Source of the DNA: Salinicola socius
GTDB taxonomy: Bacteria; Pseudomonadota; Gammaproteobacteria; Pseudomonadales; Halomonadaceae
Direction: 5' to 3'
Assembly: GCF_001937195.1 (NCBI RefSeq)
Contig: NZ_MSDO01000001.1
Coordinates: 62,001 to 126,000 of the forward strand
Length of the DNA: 64,000 bases
Positions 1 through 9,002 of this stretch are shown piece after piece (position 1 is the first letter of the stretch; every line of letters begins with the position of its first letter). The position numbers and the translations under genes were made by a program. A model generated the notes under the pieces. The model saw nothing but the letters and a program-made list of their open reading frames with translations. It was not told the DNA's origin and searched no databases.

Positions 1-382
1 GGCTTTCGCCTACTACGTGGTGTTTCCGCTGTTGTTCAGCTTCTTCGTGCATACCGGGCCTCAGGACGTCACGGTGATGACGGACATCAACGCCTACCTC
101 AATTTCGTGTTGAAGATGTTCTTTGCTTTCGGCGTCGCCTTCGAGATCCCCATCGCCACGTTTCTGGTGATCTGGACCGGGATCACCGACGTGAAAAGTC
201 TGAGCCAGAAGCGCCCCTACGTGATTCTGATCTGCTTCATCGTCGGCATGCTGCTGACCCCGCCGGACATCATCTCGCAAAGCCTGCTGGCCGTGCCCAT
301 GTGGCTACTGTTCGAGGTAGGCATCATCTTCGGCCGTATCGTCCAGCGGCGACGCGCGGAAGAGCCGACCGAGGCTGGCTGA
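1..382 (+). CDS. tatC: TatC, Sec-independent (Tat) translocase subunit, 3' part
   Basis: This is the C-terminal half of the polytopic inner-membrane TatC protein, which recognises twin-arginine signal peptides together with TatB. The frame is already open at base 2, so the true start lies before the window. The visible 126 residues hold the end of one membrane segment, a segment around LNFVLKMFFAFGVAFEIP, and two closely spaced hydrophobic stretches around the family-typical motif LLTPPDIISQ followed by PMWLLFEVG. The end is a short charged tail and TGA. A likely client, the Tat-exported phosphatase at 3965-6094, is in this same window. The family assignment is secure. Confidence 0.95.
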   Translation, partial: AFAYYVVFPLLFSFFVHTGPQDVTVMTDINAYLNFVLKMFFAFGVAFEIPIATFLVIWTGITDVKSLSQKRPYVILICFIVGMLLTPPDIISQSLLAVPMWLLFEVGIIFGRIVQRRRAEEPTEAG

Positions 383-499
383 GCCGCTTGCTTGTCGAAC
401 TGCTGCGACAACCGCCCTCAACCTGGCGTTCGCCACGGTTGTTATACTGAGGCGTCGAACCCACTGTCATCGTTCTGTCACTCGCCGTCGGTAAGTTAG

Positions 500-1564
<1,065 letters not shown>

Positions 1565-1603
1565 GGACCGCGGGCGTGTCTACCCCGGTACCGGAGACTT
1601 CTC

Positions 1604-3820
1604 ATGACAGACTCAGGCACACCCGACACGCCCGACACCTCTACCGATACCGATATCCCGCTGGCGGTTATCGGTGACGAGATGAACACGGCACCCTTGC
1701 GCGTCAACCGCACGCGCAAGGGCATTCACGCCAAGCAAACGCCTTCCTCCCATGCGGATCTCGATGACCCGGCGCTCTATTTCAACCGGGAACTGTCACA
1801 TCTGCAGTTCAATATCCGCGTGCTCGAGCAGTCACTGGATGCCTCGCACCCGCTGCTCGATCGCCTGATGTTCCTGTTGATCGTCTCTTCCAATCTCGAT
1901 GAATTCTTCGAAATTCGGGTCGCCGGGCTCAAGCATCAGCTGGCCTCGTTCCACGAGGAGACCGGCGCCGACGGCATGCCGCCCATCCGCGTGTTGCAGG
2001 AAGTCTCACGCATCGCGCATGAGCAGGTGGAACGCCAGTACCGCATCCTCAACGATGTGCTGGTACCGGCTCTGGAAGAGCAGAAGATCCGTTTTCGACG
2101 TCGCGCTCAGTGGACACCCGAGCAGGCCGCCTGGGTCGCGGACTACTTCGAGGAGGAGATCGCACCGGTCATCAGCCCGATCGGACTCGACCCCTCGCAT
2201 CCGTTTCCTCGGCTGGTCAACAAGAGCCTCAACTTCATCGTCGAGCTCGATGGCACCGATGCCTTCGGCCGCGAGGGCGGCATGGCGATTCTGCCCGCCC
2301 CACGCTCGCTGCCGCGACTGATCCGGCTGCCGGCGGCGCTCTGCGAGGAGGGTTTCACCGACTACGTGTTTCTGTCGTCGATGATCCACGCCCATGCCCA
2401 TGAAGTCTTTCCCGGCATGGAGGTGGGGGGCTGCTACCAGTTCCGGCTGACCCGCAATGCCGACCTGTCGGTCGATCCCGAAGAAGTCTCGGACCTGGCC
2501 TCGGCACTGCGCGGTGAGTTGCTGGCACGACGCTATGGCAGCGGTGTCCGTCTGGAGGTCGCCGACAACTGTCCCGACAGCCTGATCGACTTTCTGCTCA
2601 AGCAGTTCGAGCTTGGTGAAGAGGACCTCTACCGGGTCAATGGACCGGTCAATCTGACCCGGATGATGGCCGTGCTCGGCGATGTACAGCGCCCCGATCT
2701 GCGCTACCGACCCTTCACTCCGGGCCTGCCCAAGCCATTGCGCGGCGAGGTCAACCTGTTCTCCGCCATCCTCCAGGGCGATATTCTGCTGCACCACCCC
2801 TTCCAGTCGTTCAATCCGGTAGAGGATCTGCTGCGCCAGGCGGCACGCGACCCCGACGTGATGGCGATCAAGCAGACGCTCTACCGCACCGGCGCCGACT
2901 CCTCGATCGTCGGCGCACTGGTGGAAGCCGCGCGCGGCGGCAAGGAAGTGACCGTGGTCATCGAGCTGCGCGCGCGCTTCGACGAGGCCGACAATCTGGT
3001 ACTGGCTTCCCGGCTGCAGGAGGCCGGCGCCATCGTTATCTACGGCGTCATGGCCTACAAGACTCACGCCAAGATGATGCATATCGTGCGCCGCGAGAAA
3101 GGCGCGCTACGTCACTATGCTCACCTGGGCACCGGCAATTACCACGCCAAGACCGCCAAGCTGTACACCGACTACAGCCTGATGACCACCAACGAGGCGC
3201 TGTGCGAGGACGTGCACAAGGTGTTTCAGCAGCTCTCCGGCATGGGCAAGCCGCGCAAGATTCACACGCTGTTGCATGCACCGTTCACGCTGCACAAGGC
3301 GCTGATCGAAATGATCGAACGCGAAGCCAAGCTGGCCGAAAGCGGCAAGAAGGCCCGGCTCGTCATCAAGTGCAATGCGCTGACCGAGCCCAGGCTGATT
3401 CGGGCACTCTACCGGGCCTCTCAGGCTGGCGTGATCTGCGACCTGATCATTCGCGGCATGTGCTGTCTGCGCCCCGGCATTCCGGGCATCTCCGACAATA
3501 TCCGGGTGCGCTCGATCATTGGCCGCTTCCTCGAGCACACCCGCGTCTACTACTTCCACAATGACGGCAAGCACGACGTGTGGTGTTCCAGCGCCGATGC
3601 CATGGAACGCAACATGTTCCATCGGGTTGAGACCTGCTTTCCGCTGCTGGACAAAAAAGTGGCGCAGCAGGTACGCAAGGATCTCGACACCTATCTACTG
3701 GACAACTGCCAGAGCTGGGAGCTCGACACCGAGGGGCAGTATCAGCTGCGCAACCCCGGCGATGCCGAGCCGATCAGCGCCCAGGAAACGCTGCTTTACG
3801 CCTACGCCAGCCAGGCCTGA
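1604..3820 (+). CDS. ppk1: Polyphosphate kinase 1
   Basis: PPK1 reversibly transfers the ATP gamma-phosphate onto polyphosphate. The 738-residue protein carries both conserved histidines of the active site, H488 in KTHAKM and H507 in AHLGTGNYH. Their 19-residue spacing is the same as in E. coli PPK1, where they are H435 and H454. The first 50 or so residues are a Thr/Asp/Pro-rich extension not needed by the family core; the PPK N domain starts near YFNRELSHLQFN. A GGAG at 1593-1596 supports the ATG. It follows hemB by 39 bp in the same direction and is probably cotranscribed with it. Confidence 0.97.
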   Translation: MTDSGTPDTPDTSTDTDIPLAVIGDEMNTAPLRVNRTRKGIHAKQTPSSHADLDDPALYFNRELSHLQFNIRVLEQSLDASHPLLDRLMFLLIVSSNLDEFFEIRVAGLKHQLASFHEETGADGMPPIRVLQEVSRIAHEQVERQYRILNDVLVPALEEQKIRFRRRAQWTPEQAAWVADYFEEEIAPVISPIGLDPSHPFPRLVNKSLNFIVELDGTDAFGREGGMAILPAPRSLPRLIRLPAALCEEGFTDYVFLSSMIHAHAHEVFPGMEVGGCYQFRLTRNADLSVDPEEVSDLASALRGELLARRYGSGVRLEVADNCPDSLIDFLLKQFELGEEDLYRVNGPVNLTRMMAVLGDVQRPDLRYRPFTPGLPKPLRGEVNLFSAILQGDILLHHPFQSFNPVEDLLRQAARDPDVMAIKQTLYRTGADSSIVGALVEAARGGKEVTVVIELRARFDEADNLVLASRLQEAGAIVIYGVMAYKTHAKMMHIVRREKGALRHYAHLGTGNYHAKTAKLYTDYSLMTTNEALCEDVHKVFQQLSGMGKPRKIHTLLHAPFTLHKALIEMIEREAKLAESGKKARLVIKCNALTEPRLIRALYRASQAGVICDLIIRGMCCLRPGIPGISDNIRVRSIIGRFLEHTRVYYFHNDGKHDVWCSSADAMERNMFHRVETCFPLLDKKVAQQVRKDLDTYLLDNCQSWELDTEGQYQLRNPGDAEPISAQETLLYAYASQA

Positions 3821-3840
3821 TCTGCACCCACGGGCTTTAC

Positions 3841-3872
3841 GCCGATCGAGCCTGTCGATCGGCGCCTTTCGT
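3841..3872 (+). terminator. Possible terminator of ppk1
   Basis: A perfect 9-bp inverted repeat (gccgatcga / tcgatcggc, 3841-3849 and 3855-3863) with a 5-base loop lies 20 bp after the ppk1 stop. It is followed by a short T-containing stretch (gcctttcgttg). The T run is weak, so termination efficiency is uncertain. Confidence 0.5.
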
Positions 3873-3905
3873 TGCCTCGCGGAAACCGCCACCCATTCCG
3901 ATCCC

Positions 3906-3940
3906 TTAAAGAAAACGGGCACTGCCACTGCAGCGCCCGT
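3906..3940 (-). terminator. Rho-independent terminator of the PhoX gene
   Basis: On the minus strand the arms acgggcgc and gtgcccgt (one wobble pair) enclose a second small stem. The hairpin is followed directly by TTTTCTTT. It sits 24 bp past the PhoX stop codon and fits a normal intrinsic terminator. It also separates this gene from the convergent ppk1. Confidence 0.75.
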
Positions 3941-3964
3941 CATTTGGCGAGAAGTGGGATCGAT

Positions 3965-6094
3965 CTAAAGGCCGACCTGACCGCCATCCGCTTTCCAGAT
4001 CGCCACCGTCGCGGCGCGGGGTCGAACCTTGCCGCTAGCCGCTTGCGTTGCGTCCTGGCTCAGCGCGTCACCATCCGCCGGCCAGTTGCCGGGGTGCTGG
4101 ATATTGATGAACAGCGCGGTTCGATCCGGCGTGGCGAAGATACCCGTCACCTCGCAGCCATTCGGGCCCACGGCGAAACGCTTGAGCTGGTCCTGATTGT
4201 CGGCATTGATGACCGACCCCGATCCACCGCCAGCACCCAGTGCTGCCGGGACGACTGCCAGCAACTGATCGTTGGTATACTCGGCCACCGCATTATCGCT
4301 GTTGTCGGTCTGGAACCACAGGATGCCCTGGCCGTCCCCACGGTCGTCATACCAGAGTCCATCGGGGCTGGCGAACTGATTGTCCCGGGTCAGGCCAGAG
4401 CGATTATCGGCGGCATCGACGTCGCTACCGAACACGAAGATCTCCCAGCTGAAGCGGTTGTCGTTCTCCTCACGCCATCGAATTATATGGCCATTCTCGT
4501 TGTTGGCCCGCGGGTTGGCAGCATTGGTCGGCGCCGTCGCGAAACCGACGCCAGCGGCGTCAACCGCGACGCCTCCGTTGGTGAAGGTGGCCTCGGTGCC
4601 GTCTTCGGTACGCTTGGAGTTGTTGGTCAGCGTGAAATAGACCTCGCCGGAAACGGGGTCGACACTCGACCACTCCGGTCGATCCATCGGCGTCGCGCCC
4701 ATCAGGTCGGCCGCGTCGCAGGTGTGGATGATGATCCCGGCGGCATCACCGGCCTCCAGGCCCAGCGCCGCGGCCAGCGTCTGGCCGGACGGCGTTCTGG
4801 CATCCGGCGTCAGTGCCAGCCATTCGCCTCGCCCCTCCTCGTCGAAACGCGCTGCGTAGAGCGTGCCTTCATCGAGATACTTGCTACCGATGGCCAGGCG
4901 ATCTGCCTCATTGCCCGGCTCGGGGGCATCGGCGGGGTCCCACCTGGCCGCGCTGACGAACTTGTAGATGTACTCGTTGCGCGAGTCGTGACCGGTATAG
5001 AACGTGAGCGGCTCACCAGCGCGAACCGGACCCGGCCAGCAACCCTCGTGACGAAACCGTCCAAGCGCCGTGCGCTTCATCGCCACCGCCTGGCTGTAGG
5101 GATCGATCTCGACCACGTAGCCGAAGGTCCGCGCCTCGTTGCGATAGTCTTCGCTGGCCTCGCCCTGGCCGGGCGTGACATCGAAACGCGCAAACTCGTC
5201 ATCATGCTCGTCGTCGCCCGCCGCCGTTTCCCAGCCGTAGCGTCCGCGATCGGTCGGCAACCCCAGGCGCGCGTCGTCGCTGAAACGTTCGCCGGTATTG
5301 ACGAACACTTCCGGCCAATTTTCCTCGCAGGTCAGGTAGGTACCCCAAGGCGTATAGCCGTTGGCGCAGTTGTTGTTGGTGCCCCGCGTTCGAGTCCCGT
5401 CGCTGGAGTAGCGCGTCTTGACATAGTCGCTACCCGCCACCGGCCCGGACAGCAGGACCGGCGTGGCGGTCGTGATGCGGCGATTGTAGGGAGAGTCGAC
5501 CACGTGCGCCCAGCCGCCATCGTCCTGGCGCTGGATCTCGACGATCGTGACGCCATGGGCGTTGATTTCGGTGCGTACCTCGTCGGCCGGCCGCACGCCA
5601 TCCGGTTGAGTCGGTCCGCCCTGAGGTGCCCATAGCGCATCCTGGTCGATGTATTCGTTGTTGAGGGCGAGCAGAAAGCGGCGCGAGCCGCTGTCTGCGT
5701 CAAGCGGGAAGGCGTGCATGCCGTCGTGATGCATGCCCACGCTGTTCGCCTGCTGCTCGGGAGTCATGGCGAGATTGTTCTGCCAGGCACTGGCCCTCGC
5801 ATTGAGCGGGGTTCCCCACGGAATCAGCACCTGCGCCCGGTACCCCTCGGGCACCACGACGGCATCGGTGTGCGATCCCCGGATCGCCTCGAAGGCCAGT
5901 GCCAACGGCGTCTTATCCTGGGCCCGGGCGCCAGCACTCCCGCCAAGTCCGAATCCGCCCATCATGGAGAGTGCGGCCAGCCCCAGGCCACCCTGCAGAA
6001 TCTGGCGACGCGATAGATGGCGTTCGACCACTTCGCCAAAAGGCATGTTGCGGCTGTTATTGTGACTACGATGATCTTCGACTTCCCGACTCAT
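3965..6094 (-). CDS. phoX: PhoX-family alkaline phosphatase (DUF839), Tat-exported
   Basis: This 709-residue protein belongs to the PhoX/DUF839 family of calcium- and iron-dependent periplasmic phosphatases that release phosphate from organic esters. The N-terminus has a twin-arginine signal: R29-R30 in HLSRRQILQGG, a hydrophobic core to about residue 50, and a probable cleavage site after ARA near residue 58. The family hallmark NNCANGYTPWGTYLTCEENW is present around residues 240-260. ATG 6094 is preceded by a GGGG-type ribosome site. The gene lies convergent to ppk1, which fits a phosphate-related role, but no Pho box was identified. Family membership is strong; the substrate is inferred. 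Confidence 0.9.
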   Translation of the reverse strand: MSREVEDHRSHNNSRNMPFGEVVERHLSRRQILQGGLGLAALSMMGGFGLGGSAGARAQDKTPLALAFEAIRGSHTDAVVVPEGYRAQVLIPWGTPLNARASAWQNNLAMTPEQQANSVGMHHDGMHAFPLDADSGSRRFLLALNNEYIDQDALWAPQGGPTQPDGVRPADEVRTEINAHGVTIVEIQRQDDGGWAHVVDSPYNRRITTATPVLLSGPVAGSDYVKTRYSSDGTRTRGTNNNCANGYTPWGTYLTCEENWPEVFVNTGERFSDDARLGLPTDRGRYGWETAAGDDEHDDEFARFDVTPGQGEASEDYRNEARTFGYVVEIDPYSQAVAMKRTALGRFRHEGCWPGPVRAGEPLTFYTGHDSRNEYIYKFVSAARWDPADAPEPGNEADRLAIGSKYLDEGTLYAARFDEEGRGEWLALTPDARTPSGQTLAAALGLEAGDAAGIIIHTCDAADLMGATPMDRPEWSSVDPVSGEVYFTLTNNSKRTEDGTEATFTNGGVAVDAAGVGFATAPTNAANPRANNENGHIIRWREENDNRFSWEIFVFGSDVDAADNRSGLTRDNQFASPDGLWYDDRGDGQGILWFQTDNSDNAVAEYTNDQLLAVVPAALGAGGGSGSVINADNQDQLKRFAVGPNGCEVTGIFATPDRTALFINIQHPGNWPADGDALSQDATQAASGKVRPRAATVAIWKADGGQVGL

Positions 6095-6198
6095 GTCATA
6101 TCCCCTGACTCATCACGGATTGCTCGTCTTGACGAGGCTAAGCCGGAGATATGACGAGATCATGTCGATCATACCCGAACGTCACGATGGCGGCCGGA

Positions 6199-7275
6199 TC
6201 AGACCTGGCGAAGTCGCTCCGCCACTCGCGTCAGCAGACTGCCGGTCGCGTCCCACCCCAGGCAGGCGTCGGTGATCGAGACGCCATAACGGAGCGCGAC
6301 GGGATTCAGCGCCTGCTTGCCTTCGAACAGATGGCTCTCGAGCATCACGCCGATCAGGCTGCGCTCGCCCGCTAGCCGCTGCTCCAGCACATCGTGGAGA
6401 ACCTCTGTCTGGCGCCGATGATCCTTGTGCGAGTTGGCATGGCTACAGTCGACCATGATCCTCGGCTCGAGCCCGGCCTGCGCCATTGCCCGGCGGCTGG
6501 CAGCCACGCTCCCGGCATCGTGGTTGGGCCCGCTGCGACCGCCGCGCAGCACCAGGTGCGTGGCGGAGTTTCCCGGCGTCTCGATCATCGCTGGCCCCCC
6601 TTGGGCAGTGACGCCGAAATGGCGATGCGAGTGGGCGGCCGACTGCATTGCCGCTATCGCGACATCGATGTTGCCCTGGGTGCCGTTCTTGAAACCTACC
6701 GCCGCCGCCAGACCGCTGGCCAGTTCACGATGGATCTGGGATTCGGTGGTACGCGCGCCGATCGCCACCCAGCTCAGCAGGTCGTCGAAGTAGGCGCTGG
6801 CCATCGGCTGCAGCAGCTCGGTGGCGATCGGGAGACCCATTTCGGCGATATCGCGCATCAGGTGTCTTGCCATGGCCAGACCTGCGGCCATGTCGTCGCT
6901 GCCATCCAGGTGGGGGTCGTAGGCCATGCCCTTCCAGCCGACGGTCGTGCGCGGTTTCTCGACGTAGACTCTCATCACCAGCAGCAACCGATCGCCGACT
7001 ACCGCATTGAGCGCCGCCAGACGCTCGGCGTACTCGAGGGCCGCGGCAGGATCATGTACCGAGCAGGGCCCGGTGACGACCAGCAGACGATCGTCCTCGC
7101 CGTCGAGAATGGCACGTATGGCCTGTTGGCTCGCGGCGATCTGGGTCTCCAGTGCCGTGCTCAACGGCACTGCCTGGCGCAGTTCGTGCGCCGTCGGCAA
7201 CGGCAGCGTTCTGATGGTAGACAGGGCAGCCCGTCTCGAAGGGGTCGGTTTCAGCTCGGCGGTAGCGGCGTTCAT
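6199..7275 (-). CDS. 3-deoxy-7-phosphoheptulonate (DAHP) synthase, class I
   Basis: It catalyses the first shikimate-pathway step, condensing phosphoenolpyruvate with erythrose 4-phosphate. The 358-residue protein matches the AroF/AroG/AroH type: GPCSVHD at 69-75, KPRTTVGWKG at 107-116, then KNGTQGN, LRGG and DCSHANS. Which amino acid inhibits this isozyme cannot be read from the sequence. The upstream leader peptide (7404-7529) and hairpin (7323-7355) indicate control by charged aromatic tRNA supply. The ATG at 7275 lies 47 bp past the attenuator hairpin. The gene is minus-strand, and the sigma-factor gene is divergent from its leader. Confidence 0.93.
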   Translation of the reverse strand: MNAATAELKPTPSRRAALSTIRTLPLPTAHELRQAVPLSTALETQIAASQQAIRAILDGEDDRLLVVTGPCSVHDPAAALEYAERLAALNAVVGDRLLLVMRVYVEKPRTTVGWKGMAYDPHLDGSDDMAAGLAMARHLMRDIAEMGLPIATELLQPMASAYFDDLLSWVAIGARTTESQIHRELASGLAAAVGFKNGTQGNIDVAIAAMQSAAHSHRHFGVTAQGGPAMIETPGNSATHLVLRGGRSGPNHDAGSVAASRRAMAQAGLEPRIMVDCSHANSHKDHRRQTEVLHDVLEQRLAGERSLIGVMLESHLFEGKQALNPVALRYGVSITDACLGWDATGSLLTRVAERLRQV

Positions 7276-7322
7276 AACGATCTCATTCCAGGTGAATTCA
7301 AGAATTGAGACCCGAAACGCGA

Positions 7323-7355
7323 GAACCCCCGGTTGGGGCTGCCATCCGGGGGTTC
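7323..7355 (-). terminator. Attenuator-like hairpin before the DAHP synthase gene
   Basis: A perfect 10-bp stem (gaacccccgg, 7346-7355 in transcript order, with ccgggggttc, 7323-7332) encloses a 13-base loop. It lies between the leader peptide and the DAHP synthase start. The downstream tract is only moderately T-rich (tctcgcgtttc), so it may terminate incompletely, as attenuators often do. Its loop can instead pair with upstream RNA (see 7336-7430). Confidence 0.7.
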
Positions 7356-7430
7356 TTGATGCGAGGAGGCAGCCCGGTTCCGGGCGTGCCTCGCGGGTTC
7401 AGGTCATATCGACCAACCGGCGGGCACGCC
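7336..7430 (-). promoter_or_regulatory. Alternative-pairing region of the aromatic attenuator
   Basis: Several mutually exclusive pairings are visible in the minus-strand transcript. (i) An 8-bp pairing joins 7423-7430, inside leader codons 34-36, with 7383-7390. (ii) A hairpin spans 7361-7394 (gcgagg/cctcgc with an inner gcccgg/ccgggc). (iii) An 8-bp pairing joins 7368-7375 with 7336-7343, inside the terminator loop. Such overlap is what ribosome-mediated attenuation needs. I could not decide by eye which fold is the antiterminator. Confidence 0.55.
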
Positions 7431-7529
7431 AGTCCTAAACCAGTAGCCATAACCAGAGAACGCCAACGCCATCACGCCGCCAGAAGCGCAGGCGGTGTCG
7501 ATGAAGCGTGTGTCGTGGCGTTCGGTCAT
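7404..7529 (-). CDS. Aromatic-rich leader peptide (41 aa) of the DAHP synthase transcript
   Basis: A short frame of ATG, 40 further codons and TGA lies between the promoter region and the attenuator hairpin. It encodes a peptide with the cluster YGYWF at residues 27-31 and a second Trp at residue 39; seven of 41 residues are aromatic. This matches a ribosome-mediated attenuation leader sensing Tyr/Trp/Phe supply. A weak AGAG-type ribosome site precedes the ATG at 7529. An internal ATG at codon 20 would give a 22-residue peptide with the same key codons. No function of the peptide itself is implied. Confidence 0.7.
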   Translation of the reverse strand: MTERHDTRFIDTACASGGVMALAFSGYGYWFRTGVPAGWSI

Positions 7530-7568
7530 GACAATCTCTCGCAGAGAGTCTTCGTAAGTCGTGGTTCT

Positions 7569-7596
7569 ATCCTAACGCCCCGATGAATTTTGACAA
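7569..7596 (-). promoter_or_regulatory. Candidate promoter for the leader / DAHP synthase transcript
   Basis: The minus strand carries TTGTCA (7591-7596) and TAGGAT (7569-7574) separated by 16 bases, about 40 bp upstream of the leader-peptide ATG. The spacing suits a housekeeping sigma factor and the hexamers match 5/6 and 4/6. A forward TTGACA overlaps at 7590-7595, but no good -10 follows it. Confidence 0.45.
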
Positions 7597-7699
7597 GTCT
7601 TTTGGCGTGAATGACAACCGATCGCCATCCACGCTTTACTTGTTGGGGCCCGTTGGCGAGACTGACGCACAAGAAAAAGAAAGCATTCTAAGGACTTCC

Positions 7700-8254
7700 A
7701 TGGCCTACCCGCCTCATGACGTGCTGATCGACAATCTCCACGCCAGCGCCCGTGGCGACGGTCTCGCATTCGAAAAGCTCTACCGCGCGACCAGTCCGCA
7801 TCTATATGCCCAGCTATTGCGTATCGTCAGACAAGAAGCCGCCGCACAGGACTGCCTGCAGCTGGTGTATCTGCGCGTGTGGCAGGTGGCCGGGCAGTAC
7901 GATGCCACCCGCGCCCGTCCGATGACCTGGCTGTCGACGCTCACGCGCAATATCGGTATCGACTGGCTGAGGCGTCAGCGCCCCCAGGAAGCCGACGGTA
8001 ATGCCATCATCGAGACCTTGCCCGGCGAGACCGATGTCGAGCGCGAGAGCGACCTCAATCAGCAGGCGGCGTCTCTACAGCAGTGCCTGACCGAATTGAC
8101 GACGCAGCAGCGCCAGGCGCTAGAACTCGCGTTTTTCGAAGGGCTGACCCACCACGACCTGGCATCACATCTGACCACGCCGCTGGGAACCGTCAAGAGC
8201 TGGGTCCGGAGAGGCCTCGAGAGGTTGAAGGCATGCATGACACGTTTAGCTTGA
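7700..8254 (+). CDS. ECF-type RNA polymerase sigma factor
   Basis: The 185-residue protein has a sigma-70 region 2 at about 25-95 (FEKLYRATSPHLYAQLLRIV, then the core-binding stretch around DCLQLVYLRVWQVAGQYD). Region 4 is a helix-turn-helix at about 150-182 (HDLASHLTTPLGTVKSWVRRGLERLK). ATG 7700 was chosen because AAGGA stands six bases before it; an in-frame ATG at 7583 would add 39 residues unrelated to the family. Its last 22 bases overlap the anti-sigma gene, the usual arrangement for an ECF sigma and its inhibitor. The regulon is unknown. Confidence 0.9.
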   Translation: MAYPPHDVLIDNLHASARGDGLAFEKLYRATSPHLYAQLLRIVRQEAAAQDCLQLVYLRVWQVAGQYDATRARPMTWLSTLTRNIGIDWLRRQRPQEADGNAIIETLPGETDVERESDLNQQAASLQQCLTELTTQQRQALELAFFEGLTHHDLASHLTTPLGTVKSWVRRGLERLKACMTRLA

Positions 8255-8940
8255 GCGATCCTGAAGCGCGAGACCTGGCGGCCGGCGAGTACGTCCTCGG
8301 CACGCTGGATCGCGACCAGTGCGCAGAATTCGAAGCGCTGCTGGCGGTCAGCTCGGATCTGCAACGCAGCGTCGATGCGTGGCGGGAACACCTGCAACTG
8401 CTCAACCAGCAGTTGGAAGCGGTCTCCCCTCCCAGCCGGTTGTGGGCGGATATCGCCTCCCGCCTGGGGCTGCGAACCGGTCTGATCCATCGACTCGGTT
8501 TCTGGCGTGCTTTCAGTGGTTTCGCCACCGCTGCGGCGCTGGCGCTGGCGACGATCGCGCTGGCACCACGCGAGCCGCCGATGATGCCGGGGGAATATGT
8601 CTTCGTGATCAATCAGCCCAGCGGTCAGCCGGGCTGGATCCTCAATGCCACGCTGGATGGCAAGATGATGGTTCAGGCCGTCGCGCCGGGCCCGATGCCG
8701 TCAGGAAAAGGTGGCGAACTGTGGATGATGGAGAACGGCACGCCGATCTCCCTGGGGATGCTGCCCATTCACGGGCAGGCCACCATGCAGCTGCCGGCCA
8801 AGATGCTGGGGCTGATGAAGACGGCAGATTTCGCCGTCAGCATGGAACCCAGCGCCGGTGCACCGGGAGGCAAACCGTCCGGGCCGGTGATCGACGAAGG
8901 CAAGCTGGTGCAGATCCGCAACAGTACCGTCTCGTTATGA
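8233..8940 (+). CDS. RskA-like transmembrane anti-sigma factor
   Basis: The 235-residue protein has a cytosolic N-terminal region with the motif AAGEYVLGTLD typical of RskA-type anti-sigma factors. One membrane segment follows at about 92-112, then a periplasmic RskA C-terminal domain (GEYVFVINQP, GGELWMME, FAVSMEP). It has no HxxxCxxC zinc motif. It presumably holds the overlapping sigma factor at the membrane until a signal triggers release. ATG 8233 is 22 bases inside the sigma gene, with GAGAGG at 8219-8224 as ribosome site. The stop codon lies in a short tandem duplication (8925-8957). Confidence 0.85.
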   Translation: MHDTFSLSDPEARDLAAGEYVLGTLDRDQCAEFEALLAVSSDLQRSVDAWREHLQLLNQQLEAVSPPSRLWADIASRLGLRTGLIHRLGFWRAFSGFATAAALALATIALAPREPPMMPGEYVFVINQPSGQPGWILNATLDGKMMVQAVAPGPMPSGKGGELWMMENGTPISLGMLPIHGQATMQLPAKMLGLMKTADFAVSMEPSAGAPGGKPSGPVIDEGKLVQIRNSTVSL

Positions 8941-8957
8941 TACCCGTCTCGTTATGA
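8925..8957 (+). repeat. 16/17-bp tandem duplication at the anti-sigma gene stop
   Basis: The stretch taccgtctcgttatga (8925-8940), which ends in the stop codon, is repeated at 8941-8957 with one extra C. The second copy lies outside the reading frame. It looks like a recent slippage duplication. Confidence 0.7.
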
Positions 8958-9002
8958 CACCGAGCTCGCCATGACACGCCGTGGCGGGCTCGTGGGTGGC
9001 CG

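Noticed and set aside
3872-5635. Long plus-strand open frame (587 codons) opposite phoX
   Set aside because: It is the antisense of a clear PhoX gene in high-GC DNA. The translation is Arg/Val/Gly-rich, without domains, and starts inside the phoX terminator.
7590-7618. Forward TTGACA as a promoter for the sigma-factor gene
   Set aside because: The -35 hexamer is perfect, but no acceptable -10 hexamer occurs 16-18 bases downstream (only gacaac-like sequence).
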